Notes: generated by a model not told the origin, from the letters alone. DNA of 64,000 nt from Methylobacterium currus (GCF_003058325.1 NZ_CP028843.1:1169501-1233500); one strand, 5' to 3'; counted from the stretch's first letter, positions 34,361-43,850 are shown. Numbers and translations: made by a program.

Positions 34361-35845
34361 TTACCGAGAGTCCCCCTCCGCCCGCGACACCCGCAGAACC
34401 GGCACCGGACGCGCCCTCGCACCCGCCGCCGCGCTCCCGCGCAGGACCGGCACCGCCTCGGCAGGGACCGCCGCGAGCGAGCGGCGCAGGGCCGGCGGCG
34501 GGGGCGGGGCGACCGACTCGAACCGCCGCGCCGGAGAAGCGCCGGGCGCGGCATCAAGGAGCGCCGCCGCCGCGGCGAGCTGGAGCGACTGCCCGTCGCG
34601 CTCGTTGAGCACGGTCTCCGCCGCCACCTCGGCATTGGCGAGTTCGCCGCGGATGTTCAGTTCGTCGAGGACGGTGCGGAAGCCCGCCGCGCGCTCGATC
34701 GCGAAACCCCGCATCGTCTCGCGCAACTCGCGGATCCGCGCCGTCAGCTGGGCGTATTGCTCGGCGGTGGCCTGGCGCCGCGCGAAGGCGATGCGGGCGG
34801 CGGTGAGGGTCGCCAGCTCCTTGTCCTGCGCCTCGTAGCCGCGCTGGCGCGCCAGGGCCGAGGCCTCGCCGATCCGCGGCAGGCTGCCGGGCTCGTAGAT
34901 CGGCACGGTCGCGACCACCCTTGTCGTGGTGTCGGTGATCCGGTCGAGGGCCGGGCTGTAGCCGAGCTGCGCGATCTTCGAGACTTGCAGATTGACCTTG
35001 GGCAGCAGGTCCGCGACCGCCGCCTTGGCCTGGTAGCCGGCGGCCTCCGCCTCGAGCTGGAACGCCGCGATGTCGGGATTGGCCTTGCGGACCAGCTCCG
35101 CATAGGCGTCGGCGCTGCGCGGCAGCCCGTCGGGCAGGCGCGGCGGCTGCATCCGCTCCGGCGCCATCCGGGTCAGCCGGGTGAAGTCGAGCCGGGACGC
35201 CGTGAGGTCGGCCTGGGCCCGCAGGCGCAGGGCCTCGGCCTCCTGCACCCGCGAGCGGGCGAGCGCCACGTCGGTGCGGGTCGCGTCGTTGAGCTCGAAC
35301 TGCTTGTCGGTGAAGGCGGCGATGCGCTGGATCGCGACGAGCTGCGCCTCGCGCGCCGCGAGGATCCGGGTGTCGCGCAGCACGGCGATATAGGCGAGCG
35401 CAGTGTCGAGCAGCACCTGCTGGCGCCGGCCGATCAGGAGCAGCCGGCCCGATTCGGCGAGCGTGCGGGCGGTCTGGTAGCCGTTCCAGCGCCCGAACCC
35501 GTCGAAGAGCGGCAGGTTCGCGGTGATCCCGACCACGCTCGGCGCCCGCCGCGGCGTGGCGTCGAGCCCGACCACCGGCGGGCTCGCCTCCGGCGCGTAG
35601 GTGATTCGGCTCCTGAGCGGCCGGTCGGCCGTGAAGGCGACCGTGGGCATGAAGGCGTCGATGGCGCCGCGCAGGCGCTCCTCGGCACCGTCCTGCCGAG
35701 CGCGCTCGGCCCGCAGCACGAAGCTCGATTCAAGGGCTGCGGCGGAAGCCTCTTCGAGGCTCTGCGCCCGGACCGCGCCTGCGGAGCCCGCCAGGATCGC
35801 CAGGACGCAGCCCAGCCTGTCCATCCTCGCGCGCCGCACCGACAT
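34361..35845 (-). CDS. TolC-family outer membrane channel protein
   Basis: A 494-residue outer membrane efflux protein. A signal peptide (RLGCVLAILAGSAGAVRAQ) is followed by two similar halves of the OEP fold: NLPLFDGFGRWNGYQTARTL and LLDTALAYIAVLRDTRILAAREAQL in the first, ATVPIYEPGSLPRIGEASALA in the second. The C-terminal ~60 residues are Pro/Ala-rich. It would provide the outer membrane exit for the adjacent HlyD/C39 exporter. It is encoded convergently with that operon, not within it, so expression must be coordinated separately. ATG at 35845 follows GGAGATCAG. Confidence 0.92.
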   Translation of the reverse strand: MSVRRARMDRLGCVLAILAGSAGAVRAQSLEEASAAALESSFVLRAERARQDGAEERLRGAIDAFMPTVAFTADRPLRSRITYAPEASPPVVGLDATPRRAPSVVGITANLPLFDGFGRWNGYQTARTLAESGRLLLIGRRQQVLLDTALAYIAVLRDTRILAAREAQLVAIQRIAAFTDKQFELNDATRTDVALARSRVQEAEALRLRAQADLTASRLDFTRLTRMAPERMQPPRLPDGLPRSADAYAELVRKANPDIAAFQLEAEAAGYQAKAAVADLLPKVNLQVSKIAQLGYSPALDRITDTTTRVVATVPIYEPGSLPRIGEASALARQRGYEAQDKELATLTAARIAFARRQATAEQYAQLTARIRELRETMRGFAIERAAGFRTVLDELNIRGELANAEVAAETVLNERDGQSLQLAAAAALLDAAPGASPARRFESVAPPPPPALRRSLAAVPAEAVPVLRGSAAAGARARPVPVLRVSRAEGDSR

Positions 35846-36422
35846 CTGATCTCCGAAGGATGGGGGACCGCCGGTCCACCTCCCCAGGGTTCGACCCGGC
35901 GAGGATGCCGCGAACGGGCGCCCTCTTCTTCGCAGAACAGGGTGAAGGAAGCCTTACCTACGGACGGCACCGGCGAGCGAACCCGCTGCACAGCAGGACA
36001 TTGACGGCTCCACGGGCGCGATACTCGCGTAACGCCAAGATAACGATATCATGCCGCGCAGGCGAACCATCGCTCGACCGGTGACGAGGAGAATACACGG
36101 ATTCAGGGCTGATCGATACTTGGAGCGCAGGACACGCTTCGGGGGAGGCGGCAGCCGGCCGGCTCACCCGCGCTGCCGGAGCACTCAGCGGGCGCTTCGC
36201 GATCGAGCGCAGCAGGGCCGCGACGACGTCGCGGCGACCCCGCGGGCGACGCGGCGGCGCTCCGTCCCGTCCGGCTCGTCCCACCGGCCAACGGGTTTGA
36301 CAACCCGGGACCGCCCGGTCCTCTATGCAGGACACACCATAAGATCGACCCGGTGAGGACACGCCCTTGGCCTTGATCATGGCCCCGATCGGCAGCAGCT
36401 CCGCCTGCGCGGCGCGTTCCGC
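35846..36422. other. Non-coding gap upstream of the sugar-acid dehydrogenase genes
   Basis: About 575 bp between divergent genes. I see no supported gene. It presumably holds the tolC promoter and that of the following operon. No clear operator or repeat was found. Confidence 0.4.
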
Positions 36423-37586
36423 ATGAGCGCCAGCGAGAATTCCGCCATCCGGCCCCGGCGGGTCGTCCAGTTCGGCACCAGCCGCTTCCTGCAGGCCCAT
36501 GCCGACCTGTTCATCCACGACGCGCGGCAGGCCGGCCAGGCGGTCGGTCCGGTCGCGGTGGTGCAGACCTCGGGGGCGGACTCCCGGGCCGGGCGCGTCG
36601 CCGCCTTCGGGGCGCCGGGCGGCTACCCGGTCGTCATCCGCGGCATCGCGGACGGCGCCCCGGTCGAGCGGCAGGTCGCCGTCACCAGCATCGACCGCGG
36701 CCTCTCGGCCACGACCGACTGGGAGGCCGTGACGGCCCTGTTCGTCGAGGAGGCCGAGATCGTCCTCTCGAATACCGGCGATACCGGATACGCCATCCCC
36801 GCCTCCGATCGCGGGGCGGGATGGGTCGAGGCGCATCCCCCGGCCTCGTTTCCCGGCAAACTGGCGCAGCTTCTGTACCGCCGCTGGCAGGCGGGCGGGC
36901 GCCCGCTGACGGTGCTGCCCTGCGAGCTGATCAACCGCAACGGCCGGGTGCTGCAAGGCCTGGTCCTCGACCTCGCCGCGCAAGCCGGCCTGCCGGAGCA
37001 GTTCCGGACCTGGCTGCGCGAGGGCGTGACCGTCGCCGACACCCTCGTCGACCGCATCGTCTCCGAGCCGATCGAGCCCGTCGGCGCCGTGGCCGAGCCC
37101 TACGCCCTGTGGGCGATCGAGCGCCGCCCCGGACTCGTGCTGCCGTGCGAGCATCCCTGCATCGTGCTCGCCGACGACCTGGAGCCGTTCGAGCGGCTCA
37201 AGCTCCACATCCTCAATCTCGGCCACACCTTCCTCGCCGAGATCTGGCGGCGCGAGGCCCGGCCCGGGCCTGAGACCGTGCGGGAGATCCTGGCCGATCC
37301 GGCGATCCGGGCGCGGCTCGACGCGCTCTACCGCGACGAGGTGGTGCCGGGCTTCGCCGCCCGGGGAATGGAGGCGGAGGCGACGGACTACGTCGCCGCC
37401 ACCCTCGACCGGTTCCGCAACCCGTTCCTGAACCACCGCATCGCCGACATCGCCCAGAACCACGTCCAGAAGGTCGAGCGCCGGGTCCACGCCTTCCTGG
37501 ACTGGGTCGAGGAGGCGGGCGCCAGCCTGCCCGCGCCGGCGTTGCGGGCACTGGCCGCCGCATATCCGCGGCCGGGCGCCGCATGA
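36423..37586 (+). CDS. Mannitol dehydrogenase-family (hexuronate/mannonate) oxidoreductase
   Basis: A 387-residue NAD-dependent polyol dehydrogenase of the UxuB/UxaB/MtlD superfamily. The N-terminal VVQFGTSRFLQAHADLF is the nucleotide-binding opening of this group, and LPCELINRNGRVLQ and KLHILNLGHTFLAEIW are catalytic-domain blocks (the Lys of KLHILN is the conserved catalytic residue). It is shorter than E. coli UxuB (~490). Expected substrates are fructuronate, tagaturonate or a related keto-acid. It is followed 123 bp later by an RspB-like dehydrogenase, indicating a sugar-acid catabolic unit. Confidence 0.85.
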   Translation: MSASENSAIRPRRVVQFGTSRFLQAHADLFIHDARQAGQAVGPVAVVQTSGADSRAGRVAAFGAPGGYPVVIRGIADGAPVERQVAVTSIDRGLSATTDWEAVTALFVEEAEIVLSNTGDTGYAIPASDRGAGWVEAHPPASFPGKLAQLLYRRWQAGGRPLTVLPCELINRNGRVLQGLVLDLAAQAGLPEQFRTWLREGVTVADTLVDRIVSEPIEPVGAVAEPYALWAIERRPGLVLPCEHPCIVLADDLEPFERLKLHILNLGHTFLAEIWRREARPGPETVREILADPAIRARLDALYRDEVVPGFAARGMEAEATDYVAATLDRFRNPFLNHRIADIAQNHVQKVERRVHAFLDWVEEAGASLPAPALRALAAAYPRPGAA

Positions 37587-37709
37587 CCGACCGCCTCGTT
37601 GCCGCCCTGCTGCTTGGGCAGCGCCACGGCGGCGATCCGCCGGCCGAGACGATGTCGTGATCGCGACGAGGCGGTCCCTTATTCCGAAACCGAGAAAGAC
37701 GCCATTCCC

Positions 37710-38720
37710 ATGAAGGTGCTCCTCTGCGACGAGCCGGGCTGCTTGCGTGTGACCGAGCGGCCGGAGCCGGTCCCGGCCGAGGGCGAGGCGCTGGTGCGCA
37801 TCCGCCGGGTCGGCATCTGCGGCACGGATTTCCACATCTACCAGGGCAAGCACCCGTTCCTGGACTATCCGCGGGTGATGGGCCACGAACTCGCCGGCAC
37901 GGTCGAGCGGGCGCCGGCCGGCAGCGGGCTCGAGGCGGGCCAGACCTGCTACATCGTGCCCTACCTGTCCTGCGGACGCTGTGTCGCCTGCCGCAAGGGC
38001 GTGACCAATGCCTGCCAGGCCATCAGCGTGCTCGGCGTCCATCGTGACGGCGGCATGGCCGAGCTGATCAGCGTGCCGGCCCGGAACGTCGTGCCGGTGG
38101 GCGACACAGCCCTGGACGACGCCGCGATGATCGAGTTCCTGGCGATCGGCGCCCATGGGGTGAAGCGCGGCGGCATCACAAAGGATGATCGCGTGCTGGT
38201 GGTCGGATCGGGGCCGATCGGGATGTCGGCGGTGATCTTCGCCAAGGCCCGCGGTGCCCACGTCACCGTCATGGACCTGCGCGAGGACCGGCTGGCCTTC
38301 ACGCAAGACTCGCTCGGCGCCGACGCGCTGCTCACGGCCGACGACGAGGCCGAGGCGAAGGCCGGGGCGGCCACCGCGGGCGACTTCTACGATTGCGTGA
38401 TCGACTGCACCGGCAACCGCGCCGCGATGCAGCGCGGCTTCGGCTTCGTCGGCCATGGCGGGCGCTACGTGCTGGTGAGCGTGGTGCGCGACGACATCGT
38501 GTTCTCGGATCCCGAGTTCCACAAGCGCGAGACCACCCTGTTCGCCAGCCGCAACGCGCAAGCCGACGACTTCGCCGAGGTGGTGCGCCAGATGCAGGCG
38601 GGCCGCGTGCCGACGCAGGCGTTGCGCACCCATCGCGGGGCGCTGGCGGACGGGCCCGCGCTGTTCCGCGAGTGGCTGCGGCCGGAGGCGGGGGTGATCA
38701 AGGCGATCCTGGAACTCTGA
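37710..38720 (+). CDS. Zinc-dependent alcohol dehydrogenase, RspB/L-galactonate dehydrogenase-like
   Basis: A 336-residue medium-chain dehydrogenase. The catalytic zinc motif ICGTDFHIYQG and GHELAGTVE and the structural zinc cluster CGRCVACRKGVTNAC are intact, and the Rossmann motif VVGSGPIGMSAVIFAKARG binds NAD. RspB-type enzymes oxidise sugar acids such as L-galactonate. It probably works with the preceding mannonate/hexuronate-type dehydrogenase. The long upstream frame to 37599 was dropped; MKVLLCDEPG is the natural start. Confidence 0.9.
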   Translation: MKVLLCDEPGCLRVTERPEPVPAEGEALVRIRRVGICGTDFHIYQGKHPFLDYPRVMGHELAGTVERAPAGSGLEAGQTCYIVPYLSCGRCVACRKGVTNACQAISVLGVHRDGGMAELISVPARNVVPVGDTALDDAAMIEFLAIGAHGVKRGGITKDDRVLVVGSGPIGMSAVIFAKARGAHVTVMDLREDRLAFTQDSLGADALLTADDEAEAKAGAATAGDFYDCVIDCTGNRAAMQRGFGFVGHGGRYVLVSVVRDDIVFSDPEFHKRETTLFASRNAQADDFAEVVRQMQAGRVPTQALRTHRGALADGPALFREWLRPEAGVIKAILEL

Positions 38721-38922
38721 CCGATCATCGGATCACCACGGAAGACACATCCGCCGGGTCGTTCCTGTCGGGCCGATCGGCCAGGGCCCGGGACGATCCG
38801 CGCGTCCTCAACCCAGGTGAAGGCGTCGGGGAATCCGTTCCGGCATCCGGGCAGGATGGACCGGCGCAGCCCGCCCCCCGGAGACGATCGCCTCACCCCC
38901 CTCGGACCTGCGCCTCTGGGCC

Positions 38923-39279
38923 GTGCTGGCCCTGGGGCCGGTCTTCCTCGCCCTCGGCGTCCTGTTCCTGGCGGCGCCCGCCCTCGGCGCGCTGGTCTAC
39001 GGCGTGCCGGAGCCCGGAGGGGTCGGCCGTACTTATCCACGGGCGATCGGCGCGCGCGACGCCGCCCTCGCGCTTGATCTCGCGGGCTTGAGCCTGTTCT
39101 CGACCCGGCACGCCGTTCCGGTCGTGCTGGCGGCCAGCCTCGTCATCCCGGCCTGCGACCTCGCCCTCATCCTGTCGGCCGGCACGGCGGCGTGGTGGCA
39201 GGTGGCTGTGCACGCGGAGAGCGCCGGCGTGCTGGCGCTCTCCGCCCTGTGGCTCGCCGGGCGCGGTCGCTCGGCGTAA
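38923..39279 (+). CDS. DUF4267 small membrane protein
   Basis: A 118-residue protein with about four hydrophobic segments. The sequence YPRAIGARDAALALDLAG matches the DUF4267 pattern (GxRD after the first helix). The function is unknown. GTG at 38923 is the best available start, although residues encoded just upstream (SDLRLWAV) are also plausible protein and no ATG is present in frame. It is convergent with the class II aldolase gene. Confidence 0.7.
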   Translation: MLALGPVFLALGVLFLAAPALGALVYGVPEPGGVGRTYPRAIGARDAALALDLAGLSLFSTRHAVPVVLAASLVIPACDLALILSAGTAAWWQVAVHAESAGVLALSALWLAGRGRSA

Positions 39280-39292
39280 CCGCTCGGCGTCG

Positions 39293-40090
39293 TCACTCGG
39301 CGTAGTCCGGCTCCTCCCGGTCCAGACGCCGGCGGATGGCCGCGAGGTGGAGGCGGGCCGATTCGGGATCGCCCTCGCGCATCTGCCGGGAGGCGGCCTC
39401 GGCAATGGCGGGGTCGACCGGCAGGACCGGGCGGCCGGTCGAGAGGGCAAGCACCTGCACCTCCGCCGCGCGCTCCAGGTAGTAGAGGTCGTCCCAGGCC
39501 TCCGCGATGGTCGGGGCCAGCACCATCACGCCGTGGTTCTTCATGAACACGATGTCGGCCTCGCCGACGCTGTCGGCGATACGGTCGCCTTCGCGCTCGT
39601 CGAGGGCGAGGCCGTTGTAGTTCCGGTCGAAGGCGGTGCGGCCGTAGAACTTGAGCGCGGTCTGCCCGGCGAAGATCAGGGGGTCGCCCTCGGTCATCGA
39701 CAGGGCGGTGGCGTAGGGCATGTGGGTGTGGAACGCCACGCGCGCCCGCGGGATGCGCTTGTGCAGGCGGGCATGGATGTAGAAGGCGGTGGCCTCCGGC
39801 TGGCCCTCGCCCGACACGACGTTGCCGTCGAAGTCGCAGACCAGGAGCTTCGAGGCGGTGAGCTCCGCGAAGGCGTACCCGTAGGGATTGACGATGAAGA
39901 GGTCGTCGTAGCCCGGCACCATCGCGGAGAAGTGGTTGCAGATGCCCTCTTCCAGGCCGTGGCGCGCCGCCATGCGGAAGCAGGCCGCCAGATCCTCCTT
40001 GGCTCGGCGCACCTCGGGCCCGGCGAGGTCGGGCTGGTTGAGGCCGTCGGGACTCCGCTCGCCGGCCGGCGCGCCCAATGCGTGAGCCAT
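39293..40090 (-). CDS. Class II aldolase/adducin domain protein
   Basis: A 265-residue enzyme of the fuculose-aldolase family. Zn ligands are visible in AFHTHMPYATAL (two His) and FMKNHGVMVL (third His); the phosphate-binding ICNHFSAMVPG and NPYGYAFAEL are also conserved. It is larger than simple aldolases and close to the adducin-like group often annotated only by fold. The substrate is unknown. ATG at 40090 follows AAGGAG; the longer frame to 40168 was rejected. Confidence 0.9.
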   Translation of the reverse strand: MAHALGAPAGERSPDGLNQPDLAGPEVRRAKEDLAACFRMAARHGLEEGICNHFSAMVPGYDDLFIVNPYGYAFAELTASKLLVCDFDGNVVSGEGQPEATAFYIHARLHKRIPRARVAFHTHMPYATALSMTEGDPLIFAGQTALKFYGRTAFDRNYNGLALDEREGDRIADSVGEADIVFMKNHGVMVLAPTIAEAWDDLYYLERAAEVQVLALSTGRPVLPVDPAIAEAASRQMREGDPESARLHLAAIRRRLDREEPDYAE

Positions 40091-40173
40091 GGTGTCGGTG
40101 TCTCCTTCACGATCAGGCCGGATCCTGGCGGAAGCCGGTCCCGCTTGTCCACGCCCGCTCGGGTCCACGGGGG

Positions 40174-41358
40174 TCAGCGCGCGGCGCGCAGGTGCTCCAG
40201 CAGGGCAGGGGTGGCGTAGCCGTCCGCCGGCAGGCCCGCCGCGATCTGGTAGCGCCGCACCGCCTCCCGCAAGCGTGGTCCCGCGCGGCCGTCGAACGGG
40301 CCGTCGTAGAACGCCTTCGCGGAGAGCCCGCGCTGGAGCGCGGTCAACCCGGCCTGGTCGAGGCGCGGGCCGGTCGGCCAGGGGGCGGACAAAGCCGGCC
40401 CGCCGGCGATCCGGTCGGAGAGGTGGCCGACGGCGAGCGCGTAGGCGTCCGAGGTGTTGTAGGCACGGATCGCCTCGAAGTTGGCGGTGATCAGGAAGGC
40501 CGGCCCGCCGGCGCCGCCGGGCAGGAACAGGCTGGCCTCGCCGGCCTCCGGCAGGCCGCCACCGTCGAGGGCCCGCACCCCGCGCCGGGCGAAGTCGGCG
40601 AACGGGGCACGGTAGCGCGCCAGGTCGAAATCCGCCGGCAGCGTCACGGCCACGCCCCAGGGCAGGTCGCGGCGCCAGCCGGCCTGGGCCAGGAAGCTCG
40701 CGATCGAGGCCAGCGCGTCCGGTGCCGAATCCCAGATGTCGCGCCGTCCGTCGCCGTCGAAGTCGACCGCACTGCGCAGATAGGCCGAGGGCAGGAACTG
40801 CGTCTGCCCCATGGCGCCGGCCCAGGAGCCGCGCATCCGCTCGGGCGCGACGTCATGGTGTTCGAGGATCTCGAGCGCCGCCAGCAGCTCGTCGCGAAAC
40901 AGCTCGCCGCGGTGGCGCGCCTCGGCGAGCGTGGCGAGCGCCCGGATCACCGGCACCGTGCCGGCGCTGGCGCCGAAATCCGATTCGATGCCCCAGAAGG
41001 CCAGCACCACCGGGCCGGGCACGCCGTAGGCCGCCTCGATCGCCGCCAGGGTCTCGGCGCGGCGCGCGGCCTCCGCCCGCCCGCGGGCGATACGGCCGGC
41101 CGAGACCGCGCCGGTCAGGTACTCCCAGACCGGGCGGCCGAACTCGCCCTGGCGCCGCAGGCGCGCCAGCACCGCCGGGTCCGGGGTGACGCCCCGGAAC
41201 GCGGCATCGAAGGTCGCACGCGAGATGTTTCGCGATTGGGCCGCCGGCCACAATTCCTCGAGGAAGGCCCGGAAATCGCCCGCGCCGACGGGGGCGGCGA
41301 GGACCACGACGGCGCCGAGGGCCAGAACGGCGCGAACCGCGAACCGGATCTGGGGCAT
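40174..41358 (-). CDS. Lytic murein transglycosylase (MltB-like) with peptidoglycan-binding domain
   Basis: A 394-residue periplasmic protein. The signal peptide (AVRAVLALGAVVVLAAPVGA) is followed by an SLT-2 lytic transglycosylase domain with the catalytic Glu in LAFWGIESDFGASAG and the block GSWAGAMGQTQFLPSAYLRSAVDFDGDG. A C-terminal peptidoglycan-binding domain follows (ALQRGLSAKAFYDGPFDGRAGPRLREAVRRYQ). It cleaves glycan strands to 1,6-anhydro-muropeptides. Only 3 bp separate it from galE, so the two form an operon tied to envelope biogenesis. Confidence 0.93.
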   Translation of the reverse strand: MPQIRFAVRAVLALGAVVVLAAPVGAGDFRAFLEELWPAAQSRNISRATFDAAFRGVTPDPAVLARLRRQGEFGRPVWEYLTGAVSAGRIARGRAEAARRAETLAAIEAAYGVPGPVVLAFWGIESDFGASAGTVPVIRALATLAEARHRGELFRDELLAALEILEHHDVAPERMRGSWAGAMGQTQFLPSAYLRSAVDFDGDGRRDIWDSAPDALASIASFLAQAGWRRDLPWGVAVTLPADFDLARYRAPFADFARRGVRALDGGGLPEAGEASLFLPGGAGGPAFLITANFEAIRAYNTSDAYALAVGHLSDRIAGGPALSAPWPTGPRLDQAGLTALQRGLSAKAFYDGPFDGRAGPRLREAVRRYQIAAGLPADGYATPALLEHLRAAR

Positions 41359-41361
41359 GGA

Positions 41362-42354
41362 TCAGACCCGGTTGCGCCGGCCGAGCGCCTCCTCCCAGGC
41401 GAGCGCCTGGGTGACGATCTCCCGCAGGTCGTCGTGCTGCGGCACCCAGCCGAGCTCGGCCCGGATGCGGTCCGCCCCGGCGACGATCCGCGACGGGTCG
41501 CCGGGGCGACGCGGCGAGAGCTTGACCGGAAAATCGACGCCGGAGACCGACTTCACCACGTCGATCACCTCCAGCACCGAGTAGCCGCGGCCGTAGCCGC
41601 AATTGAGCGTCAGGCTTGTCCCCCCGCCCCGCAGGTGGTTGAGCGCCACGAGATGCGCCTGGGCCAGGTCGGAGACCTGGATGTAGTCGCGCAGGCACGA
41701 GCCGTCCGGCGTCGGGTAGTCGGTGCCGAACACCTCCAGCTGGCCGCGCTTGCCGAGGGCGGCCTGGGTCGCGACCTTGATGAGATGCGTGGCGTTGGGG
41801 GTCGACTGGCCCGAGCGCCCGCGCGGGTCGGCGCCGGCCACGTTGAAGTAGCGCAGCACCACGTAGCTGATGCCGTGGGCGCGGGCGGCGTCCTCCAGCA
41901 TCCACTCGGTCATCAGCTTCGAGCGGCCGTAGGGGTTGATCGGGTTCGGGGTGAGGTCCTCGGGCACCGGCACCACGGCCGGCTCGCCGTAGACCGCCGC
42001 GGTCGAGGAGAAGATCACGTGGCGCACGCCGGCACCGATCGCCGCCTCGATCAGCGCCCGCGACTTGACCGTATTGGCGAGGTAGTAGCCGAGGGGATCC
42101 GACACCGAATCCGGCACCACGATCTTGGCGGCGAAATGCGCCAGCGCGTCGATCCTGTGACGGCGGATGGTCTCGGCCACCAGGGTCTGGTCGGCGACGT
42201 CTCCGCGCACCAGCGTGACTTCCGGCGGCAGCGCCCAGTCGAAGCCGGTCGAGAGATCGTCGAGAACGACGACTTCCTCATGTCCGGCGTCGATCAGGGC
42301 GAGCACCATGTGGCTGCCGATATAGCCCGCGCCGCCCGTGACAAGTACCGCCAT
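41362..42354 (-). CDS. galE: UDP-glucose 4-epimerase
   Basis: A 330-residue short-chain dehydrogenase-fold enzyme interconverting UDP-glucose and UDP-galactose. It has the NAD-binding TGGAGYIGSH, the catalytic YGRSK with Ser/Thr in SSTAAVYGE, and RYFNVAGADP. MAVLVTGG at 42354 is the family start; the upstream frame to 42432 was dropped. It is divergent from galU across 180 bp, so the UDP-sugar pathway is transcribed from a shared promoter region. Confidence 0.95.
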   Translation of the reverse strand: MAVLVTGGAGYIGSHMVLALIDAGHEEVVVLDDLSTGFDWALPPEVTLVRGDVADQTLVAETIRRHRIDALAHFAAKIVVPDSVSDPLGYYLANTVKSRALIEAAIGAGVRHVIFSSTAAVYGEPAVVPVPEDLTPNPINPYGRSKLMTEWMLEDAARAHGISYVVLRYFNVAGADPRGRSGQSTPNATHLIKVATQAALGKRGQLEVFGTDYPTPDGSCLRDYIQVSDLAQAHLVALNHLRGGGTSLTLNCGYGRGYSVLEVIDVVKSVSGVDFPVKLSPRRPGDPSRIVAGADRIRAELGWVPQHDDLREIVTQALAWEEALGRRNRV

Positions 42355-42534
42355 TCCGCTCGCTCCCCCGGGTGAGACGGGTTGATCCATAACCCGCAAT
42401 GCTTCAGCGTCAATTAAGCTGTCCGATGGCAAGGCTGCCGGGAGGGAGGGTGTCCGCCGGGCGTGAGAAGCCCGGATGCGCCCGCGCCCGCCGGGCGGTC
42501 CGGCAATTCCTTGGTGTTCACTGGATCACGCACG

Positions 42535-43401
42535 ATGAAACGCATTCGCAAAGCCGTCCTCCCGGTCGCGGGCCTCGGCACCCGTTTCCTGCCGGCGACC
42601 AAGGCGGTGCCCAAGGAGATGCTGACGGTCGTCGACCGTCCGGTGGTCCAGCACGTGGTCGACGAGGCCCGGGAAGCCGGGATCGAGCATTTCATCTTCG
42701 TCACCGGCCGCGGCAAGGCGGTGATCGAGGATCATTTCGACATGTCGTACGAGCTCGACCGCACCCTGCAGGAGCGCGGCAAGCACGAGGCCTACGAGGC
42801 GCTGAAGAAGGACCTGCCGGCCGCCGGCCAGACCAGCTTCACCCGCCAGCAGGAGCCCCTCGGCCTCGGCCACGCGGTGTGGTGCGCCCGCGAGATCGTC
42901 GGCGACGAGCCCTTCGCGGTGATCCTCCCCGACATGCTCAGCCGCGGCAGCATGGTGCAGATGCTCAAGGCCTACGAGCAGCACGGCGGCAACATCATCG
43001 CGGTCGAGGAGGTCGCCCCCGACCAGACCCACCAGTACGGCATCGTCAGCGTCGGCCAGGAATTCGGCGACACCTTCGAGATCACCGGCATGGTGGAGAA
43101 GCCGCCGAAGGGCACCGCGCCGTCGAACTACATCATCTCGGGCCGCTACATCCTCCAGCCGGAGATCTTTTCCATCCTCGAGCGCGGCGAGCGCGGGGCG
43201 GGCGGCGAGATCCAGCTCACCGACGGCATGAAGCGCCTGTCGGAGACGCAGAAGTTCTACGGCATGCACTATCGCGGCAAGACCTACGATACCGGCTCGA
43301 AGCTCGGCTTCCTGGTCGCGAACCTCGCCTACGGCCTCGAGCGGCCGGAGCTGCGCGACGCGCTGAAGCAGGAGATCGAGGCGCTGCTGGCGAAGGGCTG
43401 A
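42535..43401 (+). CDS. galU: UTP-glucose-1-phosphate uridylyltransferase
   Basis: A 288-residue nucleotidyltransferase making UDP-glucose from UTP and glucose-1-phosphate. It shows the GTRFLPATKAVPKEML nucleotide-binding signature, GLGHAVWCAREIVGDEPFAVILPDM and VEKPP blocks. It supplies the substrate of the divergent GalE for polysaccharide and envelope synthesis. ATG at 42535 (MKRIRKAVLPVAG) is the natural start. Confidence 0.97.
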   Translation: MKRIRKAVLPVAGLGTRFLPATKAVPKEMLTVVDRPVVQHVVDEAREAGIEHFIFVTGRGKAVIEDHFDMSYELDRTLQERGKHEAYEALKKDLPAAGQTSFTRQQEPLGLGHAVWCAREIVGDEPFAVILPDMLSRGSMVQMLKAYEQHGGNIIAVEEVAPDQTHQYGIVSVGQEFGDTFEITGMVEKPPKGTAPSNYIISGRYILQPEIFSILERGERGAGGEIQLTDGMKRLSETQKFYGMHYRGKTYDTGSKLGFLVANLAYGLERPELRDALKQEIEALLAKG

Positions 43402-43462
43402 AAGCCCGGCCGGTCGAAGCCCGGGCGCCCACCGGAAAGCGGGTCCCGGGCACGCGGCCGTC

Positions 43463-43792
43463 CTACTCGTCGTCGCCGAACCAATCGCGCCCGGGCTCGA
43501 TGCAGCGATAGCCGACGAGGCATTCCGGCGTGTCGCGGGTCGGCACGAAGGCGTTCTTGGTGACTTGCGTCGGCTCGCAGAAGCTGCGGTCGCGCACGAA
43601 GCGGTCGTAGGTGGTGCCGCCGGTGCCGAGCACCGCGGCGCCTCGCGCCGCGAGGAAGCTGCGCGCCTGGCCGCAGGTCATGTCGAGGGTCGAGGGGCGG
43701 CCTTGCGCGAGCGCCGCGGCCGGCACCGCCGCGAGGGCGGCGAGCAGGATCGCGGCGGACAGAAGCGAGGATGGTCGGCGATCGGCGGGCAC
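43463..43792 (-). CDS. Small secreted hypothetical protein
   Basis: A 109-residue protein with a signal peptide (LLSAAILLAALAAVPAAALA) and a mature domain TLDMTCGQARSFLAARGAAVLGTGGTTYDRFVRDRSFCEP ending CLVGYRCIEPG, with four cysteines. The GG-T-YDR-V pattern recurs in small alphaproteobacterial secreted proteins of unknown function. GTG at 43792 is preceded by CAGGGGAG; the frame to 43849 includes a non-signal-like extension. Confidence 0.75.
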   Translation of the reverse strand: MPADRRPSSLLSAAILLAALAAVPAAALAQGRPSTLDMTCGQARSFLAARGAAVLGTGGTTYDRFVRDRSFCEPTQVTKNAFVPTRDTPECLVGYRCIEPGRDWFGDDE

Positions 43793-43850
43793 GGCGCTCC
43801 CCTGGTCAGGAGCGCGGCCAACGCGCGGCCGATGGCCGGGATCCGTCACC

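Noticed and set aside
34298..34838. Plus-strand frame upstream of and across the end of tolC
   Set aside because: Antisense to the tolC C-terminus with Arg/Ala/Ser-rich sequence and no ribosome binding site.
35958..38633. 891-codon minus-strand frame over the two sugar-acid dehydrogenases
   Set aside because: Antisense shadow; the plus-strand proteins have complete catalytic motifs.
38817..39077. Alternative frame before the DUF4267 gene
   Set aside because: Low-complexity Arg/Pro sequence; the overlapping frame has clear membrane segments and the DUF4267 pattern.
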